A stretch of DNA of 10,477 nucleotides from DASQTB01 sp035642095 (GTDB lineage: Bacteria > Actinomycetota > UBA4738 > CALAEC01). A program made the translations under genes and the position numbers. Position 1 is the stretch's first letter. Every line of letters starts with the position of its first letter. The stretch spans positions 1 through 10,477 of the forward strand of contig DASQTB010000109.1 of assembly GCA_035642095.1 (NCBI GenBank), in the 5' to 3' direction. Below, piece after piece: positions 6,838 to 10,477 of this stretch. Below the pieces are notes generated by a model. The model searched no databases. It was not told the DNA's origin and was given only the letters and a program-made list of their open reading frames with translations.

Positions 6838-7734
6838 TCACGAGTCGAGCAGGGCCAGCGTCTCGCCGGCGGCTCGGATCGACCGTTCGGTGATCGGGGT
6901 GAGCACCAGGATGGCTTCGTCCGCTCCCGCGTCGGCCAGGCTCCGGAGATGCTCGGCGACCCGGCGCGTCCCGCCCCCCACCGGTCGAACGGGCACCTCC
7001 ATCCGCCGCGGCGGCGCGTCCTGCTCCAGGCCCACCAGCACACAGGCGCTCCGTTCGACCTCCCGGGCCGGGCGGCCGACGTCCTCCGCCAGGGCGCTGA
7101 TCCGGCGGTTCAGCGCCTCGAACCCTTCCACGGTGTTCCCGTATGACTCGAACCACGTGTTCCATGCGTCGGCATGCCGGAGCGTGAAGCGCAGGAGGCG
7201 GTTCCCCTCCGTTCCGACCATCAGGGCCGGGCGCCGTCGCGGCGCCGGGACGAGCACGGCGGCCTCGACCTGGTGGAAGCGTCCGTGAACCGTGACCCGT
7301 TCGCCGGCCAGCAGCCGGCGGATGATCTCGAAGGCCTCTTCGAACCGGGAGGCCCGATGGTCGAACGGAAGCCCGAACGCCCGGAACTCGGCCTCGTTCC
7401 ACCCCGCGCCGAGCCCCAGGATCAGCCGGCCACCGCTCACCTCGTCGACCGCGGCCGCCATCCTGGCCAGGACCGGTGGAGGGTGGAACGCGGTGCACGC
7501 CACCAGCGGCCCCACGGCGACCCGCCTGGTGACCGCGGCCAACGCCGACAGCAGCGTCCACGCCTCCCAGGGCCCGGACTCCCGCCCCTCCTCCCGGTAG
7601 AGATGGTGGTCGCCGAGCCAGATCGAGTCGAAGCCGACCTCCTCCGCGGTTCGGGCCATGGCGGCATGGTCGCTCCACCGGGCCTCCCACTCGACCTCGG
7701 GAAGCTGCACGCCGACGCGGAGCGGCCGAGTCAT
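6838..7734 (-). CDS. LLM-class (luciferase-like), probably F420-dependent oxidoreductase
   Basis: A 298-residue TIM-barrel protein of the bacterial luciferase-like superfamily. Such enzymes use F420 or reduced flavin to oxidise or oxygenate small organics; the sequence does not settle which, though the actinobacterial style favours F420. Visible markers are the first strand VGVQLP (7-12), the helix AEEVGFDSIWLGDHH (30-44), GPLVAC (75-80), HPPPVLARMAAAVDEVSGGR (84-103), LGLGAGWNEAEFRAFGLPF (106-124) and RHADAWN (186-192). Length is normal for the family. It is the second gene of a leftward pair: its ATG at 7734 comes one base after the TGA of the acyl-CoA dehydrogenase, with no ribosome-binding site, so it is probably translated by coupling. 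The stop is 3 bases from that of the GcvT-like gene. Confidence 0.88.
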   Translation of the reverse strand: MTRPLRVGVQLPEVEWEARWSDHAAMARTAEEVGFDSIWLGDHHLYREEGRESGPWEAWTLLSALAAVTRRVAVGPLVACTAFHPPPVLARMAAAVDEVSGGRLILGLGAGWNEAEFRAFGLPFDHRASRFEEAFEIIRRLLAGERVTVHGRFHQVEAAVLVPAPRRRPALMVGTEGNRLLRFTLRHADAWNTWFESYGNTVEGFEALNRRISALAEDVGRPAREVERSACVLVGLEQDAPPRRMEVPVRPVGGGTRRVAEHLRSLADAGADEAILVLTPITERSIRAAGETLALLDS

Positions 7735-7735
7735 G

Positions 7736-8908
7736 TCACGGCCAGGAGGTGAAGGCCCCGAAGCCTCGCTTGCGCAGCTCGTTCAGGAGGATGGCCCGCT
7801 GAATCTCGGAGGTCCCCTCCCAGATCCGGTCCACCCGGACCTCGCGCCACAGCCGCTCCACCGGGTTCTCCCGCATATACCCTCGGCCTCCGTGGATCTG
7901 GACCGCCCGGTCCAGGACCCGCCCCGCGGTCTCGGAACACACCAGCTTGGCCGCGGCGGCGAGGCCGTGGAGCTCCGACCGGTCGAGCGCTCCCCCCGAT
8001 GCCTGCCAGGCCACGCGGTAGAGGAGCGACTTCGCAGCGGTGATCTCCGCGGCCATGTCGGCCAGCATGAAGCCGGTCCCCTGATGCTCGGCGATGGTCC
8101 GGCCGAACGCCCGGCGGCGGGTGGCGAAGGCCAGGGAGAGATCGAGGGCCCGGATCGACGCGCCGACCGTTCGGGCCGCGATCATCAGTCGCTCCTCGAC
8201 GAACCACTCCCGGGTCAGGTCGTTCCCTCCGCCGACCTCGCCCAGCACCTCGTCCTCTCCGACCCGGACGTCGTCCAGGGCGAAGATCGGATGCTCGAAC
8301 ACGAATCGGTGCATGTACTTCGGCGTCCGGACCTGCCGGACCCCGGGGAGGTCCTTGTCGACGAAGAACACGGTCGGCCTGGCCGGGTCACCGTCGACGT
8401 GGGCGTGGACCAAGAGGAAGTCGGCCACGTCGCCCGTGGTCACGTGCCACTTCTCGCCTCGGAGGACGAAACCTCCGTCCGTCCGCCGGGCGGCGGTCTG
8501 GACCCGGGACGGGTCTGAGCCCGCCCCCTCCTCGGTGATCGCGTAGGCGTCGCGCCGCTCTCCCCGGCAGGCCGGTCGGAGGTACTCGTCCTTCTGTCCC
8601 TCCGTCCCCCACCGCATCGGGATCGACGGTCGCCAGGGCACGTCCCACAGCGCGCCGGTGGCCTGGCCCCACTCCTCCTCGATCAGGACCTGCTCGAACA
8701 GGTCGTACCCCTGCCCCCCGTCCGACCGGTGGTGGTTGATGGCATTGAACCGCGATTCAATGACCGCCGACCGGATCTCGGCCAGGCGCTCGGCGGCCAG
8801 GCCATCGTCCCGCTCGCACTCGAGCTCGTAAGGGAACAGGTGGCGCCGGGTGAACCGCCGAGCCCGATCCTGCAGGGCCCGGTGCTCCTCGGTCAGCCGG
8901 AGGTCCAC
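7736..8908 (-). CDS. Acyl-CoA dehydrogenase family protein
   Basis: A 390-residue FAD enzyme predicted to introduce an alpha-beta double bond into an acyl-CoA thioester and hand electrons to an electron-transfer flavoprotein. The three-domain family layout is complete: N-terminal helical LTEEHRALQDRARRF (5-19) and GGQGYDLFEQVL (64-75), the signature YAITEEGAGSDPS (122-134), KWHVTTGDVADF (153-164), TRRRAFGRTIAEHQG (263-277), and QIHGGRGYMRENPVERL (337-353) followed by RIWEGTSEIQR (361-371), where Glu364 is at the usual catalytic-base position. The start is a GTG at 8908; AAGGAG lies 12 bases upstream, rather far. The substrate chain type cannot be told. It leads the operon with the LLM gene and is divergent, over 56 bases, from the third oxidoreductase. 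An 18-bp copy of the palindrome is embedded in codons 50-55. Confidence 0.93.
   Translation of the reverse strand: MDLRLTEEHRALQDRARRFTRRHLFPYELECERDDGLAAERLAEIRSAVIESRFNAINHHRSDGGQGYDLFEQVLIEEEWGQATGALWDVPWRPSIPMRWGTEGQKDEYLRPACRGERRDAYAITEEGAGSDPSRVQTAARRTDGGFVLRGEKWHVTTGDVADFLLVHAHVDGDPARPTVFFVDKDLPGVRQVRTPKYMHRFVFEHPIFALDDVRVGEDEVLGEVGGGNDLTREWFVEERLMIAARTVGASIRALDLSLAFATRRRAFGRTIAEHQGTGFMLADMAAEITAAKSLLYRVAWQASGGALDRSELHGLAAAAKLVCSETAGRVLDRAVQIHGGRGYMRENPVERLWREVRVDRIWEGTSEIQRAILLNELRKRGFGAFTSWP
8744..8761. promoter_or_regulatory. Operator-like palindrome ATTGAA-N6-TTCAAT inside the acyl-CoA dehydrogenase gene (site D)
   Basis: ATTGAACCGCGATTCAAT has perfect 6-base arms around CCGCGA, with central CGCG also symmetric, making it the best copy in the window. 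It lies 147 bases into the leftward acyl-CoA dehydrogenase gene and encodes residues 50-55 as ATT GAA TCG CGG TTC AAT, while two codons later the same gene uses ATC AAC for Ile and Asn. This suggests constraint on the DNA beyond coding. Confidence 0.6.
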
Positions 8909-8924
8909 GCGCTCGCTGTTCTCC

Positions 8925-8954
8925 TTGCTCGTTTGAACGGTGGAACAGTACCCT
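8925..8954 (+). promoter_or_regulatory. Putative promoter of the third oxidoreductase (leaderless)
   Basis: TTGCTC (8925-8930) and TACCCT (8949-8954) are separated by 18 bases, and the proposed GTG start at 8965 lies 10 bases behind the -10. That places transcription and translation starts together. On the other strand TACTGT (8950-8945) could be the -10 of the acyl-CoA dehydrogenase, so the two divergent promoters may overlap. Confidence 0.4.
8932..8949. promoter_or_regulatory. Operator-like half-palindrome (site F)
   Basis: TTTGAACGGTGGAACAGT has the full left half TTTGAAC with G at the conserved inner position, but the right half is degenerate (ACAG for TCAA). Its location in the 56-bp spacer, between the presumed -35 and -10 of the rightward oxidoreductase and in the leader of the leftward acyl-CoA dehydrogenase, matches that of the better copies elsewhere. 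Confidence 0.4.
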
Positions 8955-8964
8955 GGGCCGTGCC

Positions 8965-10477
8965 GTGGGGGGAGTCCGGGACGCGATCGTGGTCGGCGGC
9001 GGCCACAACGGACTGGCCTGCGCGGCCTACCTGGCCCGGGCGGGGCTCGACGTCCTGGTGCTCGAGCGGCGAGACGTCCTCGGCGGCGCGGCCGTCACCG
9101 AGGAGCCCTGGCCGGGGTACCGGGTGTCGTCTGCCTCGTACGTGGTCAGCCTCCTGCCACCCCGGATCGAGCGGGAGCTCCGGCTCCGGGCCCACGGCTA
9201 TCGGGTCTCGCTGATCGACCCCGACTACTGGGTCCCCTATCCCGACGGCTCCTCGCTGACGCTGTGGGGCGACGTGGGCCGGACCGCCGAGGAGATCGCC
9301 CGGTTCTCCAAGAGGGATGCGGACGCCTACGTCGAGTTCGACACCTACTTCGAGCGACTGGGCCGGCTCCTCCGTGACCTGCTGTTCGTGGTGCCGCCCA
9401 ACCTGACGCTGCGCGACGCGCCGTCGTGGCTGAAGCTGGGGATCCGGCTCCGCCGGTGGTCCGGGCGGGACGTGGCGGAGATCGTGCGGCTGTTCACGCT
9501 GTCGGGCGCCGACTTCCTGGACGAGTGGTTCGAGGACGAGCGGGTCAAGGGCGCCCTGGCCACCCAGGCCATCATCGGGGCGTGGTGCGGTCCGATGAGC
9601 CCGGGCTCGGCCTACGTCCTCCTCCACCACTGGGTGGGCCAGGTCGAGGGCCACCCCGGTGCGTGGGGATGGGTCCACGGCGGGATGGGCTCGGTCACCG
9701 AGGCCCTGGCCGCCGCGGCCCGAACGGCCGGGGCCGAGATCTGGACCGGTGTCCACGTCCGGCGGGTGGTCCTCCGGGACGGCCGGGCCCGAGGCGTGGA
9801 GCTCGAGGACGGCCCGGTCCTCCCCGCCCGGCGGGTGATCTCCGGCGCCCACCCGATCACGACCTACCTCGACCTGGTCGGCGAGCCCCACCTCCCCGAC
9901 GAGGTCGTCCGCGACGTGGGCCGGTACCGCACCCGGTCCGGTTCGGTCAAGGTCAACGTGGCGCTCGGAGAGCTCCCCCGACCCACGGCGTGGGATGGAC
10001 CGATCCCCGGCGACCCCCACACCGGCCTCCTGGCCGTGTCCCCCTCGATCGCCTACCTCGAGCGAGCCTGGGACGACGCCAAGTACGGACGGACCTCCGA
10101 GCGTCCGTACCTGGAAGCGGTGTTCCCCACGGTGTTCGAGTCGGGCATCGCCCCCCCGGGGAAGCACATGGCCCTGTGCTTCACTCAGTTCGGCCCGTAC
10201 CGGCTGGCCGACGGGTCGTGGGACACCGAGCGGGAGGCGTACGGCCGGAAGATCGTCGGGCTCCTCGATGAGCACTGTCCCGGCTTCGCTTCGTCGGTGG
10301 AGCACGTCGAGGTCCTGGCCCCGCCCGACATCGAGGACCGGTTCGGTCTCCTCGGCGGGAACATATTCCAGGGGGAGATGAGCCCCGATCAGATGTTCTC
10401 CATGCGACCCATCCCCCGCTACGCCGACCATCGAACGCCGGTGGCCGGGCTGTATCTGTGCGGGTCGGGAACCCACC
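8965..10477 (+). CDS. FAD-dependent oxidoreductase, PYROXD2-like (third copy, 3' end beyond the window)
   Basis: An open frame without a stop runs from a GTG at 8965 to the window edge, giving 504 residues; by comparison with the 535-residue paralogue only about 30 are missing. The FAD motif DAIVVGGGHNGLACAAYL begins at residue 6, followed by VLERRDVLGGAAVTEEPWPG (about 33-52) and SASYVVSLLPP. It shares FSKRDADAY, PGSAYVLLHHWVGQVEG, AYLERAWDDAKYGR, GNIFQGEMSPDQMF and the terminal YLCGSGTH with the 3876-5483 protein, so these two are closer to each other than to the copy at 2251-3879. It is predicted to be a cytosolic FAD oxidase or dehydrogenase of unknown substrate. GTG 8965 is the only plausible start; there is no ribosome-binding site and a -10-like TACCCT lies 10 bases before it. 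A gene may follow outside the window. Confidence 0.9.
   Translation, partial: MGGVRDAIVVGGGHNGLACAAYLARAGLDVLVLERRDVLGGAAVTEEPWPGYRVSSASYVVSLLPPRIERELRLRAHGYRVSLIDPDYWVPYPDGSSLTLWGDVGRTAEEIARFSKRDADAYVEFDTYFERLGRLLRDLLFVVPPNLTLRDAPSWLKLGIRLRRWSGRDVAEIVRLFTLSGADFLDEWFEDERVKGALATQAIIGAWCGPMSPGSAYVLLHHWVGQVEGHPGAWGWVHGGMGSVTEALAAAARTAGAEIWTGVHVRRVVLRDGRARGVELEDGPVLPARRVISGAHPITTYLDLVGEPHLPDEVVRDVGRYRTRSGSVKVNVALGELPRPTAWDGPIPGDPHTGLLAVSPSIAYLERAWDDAKYGRTSERPYLEAVFPTVFESGIAPPGKHMALCFTQFGPYRLADGSWDTEREAYGRKIVGLLDEHCPGFASSVEHVEVLAPPDIEDRFGLLGGNIFQGEMSPDQMFSMRPIPRYADHRTPVAGLYLCGSGTH

Noticed and set aside
8893..10476. A 527-codon minus-strand open frame opposite the third oxidoreductase
   Set aside because: It is compositionally biased with no family motif; the plus-strand frame carries GGGHNG, GNIFQGE and other conserved flavoenzyme segments along the same stretch.

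Overview
The window is GC-rich (roughly 70% by eye) bacterial chromosomal DNA, almost entirely coding. Short spacers, GTG/TTG starts, start codons lying 9-10 bases behind a -10-like hexamer (a leaderless pattern), an F420-type (luciferase-like) oxidoreductase and an NDP-forming acyl-CoA synthetase all suggest an actinobacterium, possibly an uncultured lineage of the Thermoleophilia/Acidimicrobiia kind. This placement is an inference from style; there is no rRNA or other marker.

Layout from left to right: (1) the first 15 codons of a leftward gene (47 to the edge) that look like the N-terminus of a TetR-type regulator; (2) a rightward NDP-forming acyl-CoA synthetase (184-2268); (3) two leftward, translationally coupled FAD oxidoreductases of the PYROXD2/phytoene-dehydrogenase-like family (5483-3876, then 3879-2251); (4) a rightward GcvT-fold folate-dependent methyltransferase (5647-6834); (5) a leftward pair made of an acyl-CoA dehydrogenase (8908-7736) and a luciferase-like monooxygenase (7734-6838); (6) a third PYROXD2-like oxidoreductase running rightward off the end (8965 onward). 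The three gene-free spacers (48-183, 5484-5646, 8909-8964) all lie upstream of genes. Neighbouring genes that face each other overlap or are 3 bases apart. I see no RNA gene, mobile element or CRISPR array.

The most notable signal is a repeated 18-bp palindrome, approximately WTTGAACNGCGANTCAAW with core TTGA-N8-TCAA. Four exact-core copies occur at 183-200, 5514-5531, 5626-5643 and 8744-8761, and degenerate copies at 62-79 and 8932-8949. Every spacer that fires genes contains at least one copy, and one copy lies inside the acyl-CoA dehydrogenase gene, where it is spelled with AT-rich codons. This looks like a single-regulator operon network, and the best candidate regulator is the truncated gene at the left edge.

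Taken together, the genes look like a co-regulated catabolic island for an unidentified compound: flavoenzymes oxidise it, a GcvT-like enzyme may pass a one-carbon unit to tetrahydrofolate, an acid is activated with CoA, and an acyl-CoA dehydrogenase desaturates it. The substrate and the order of steps are not readable from the sequence.
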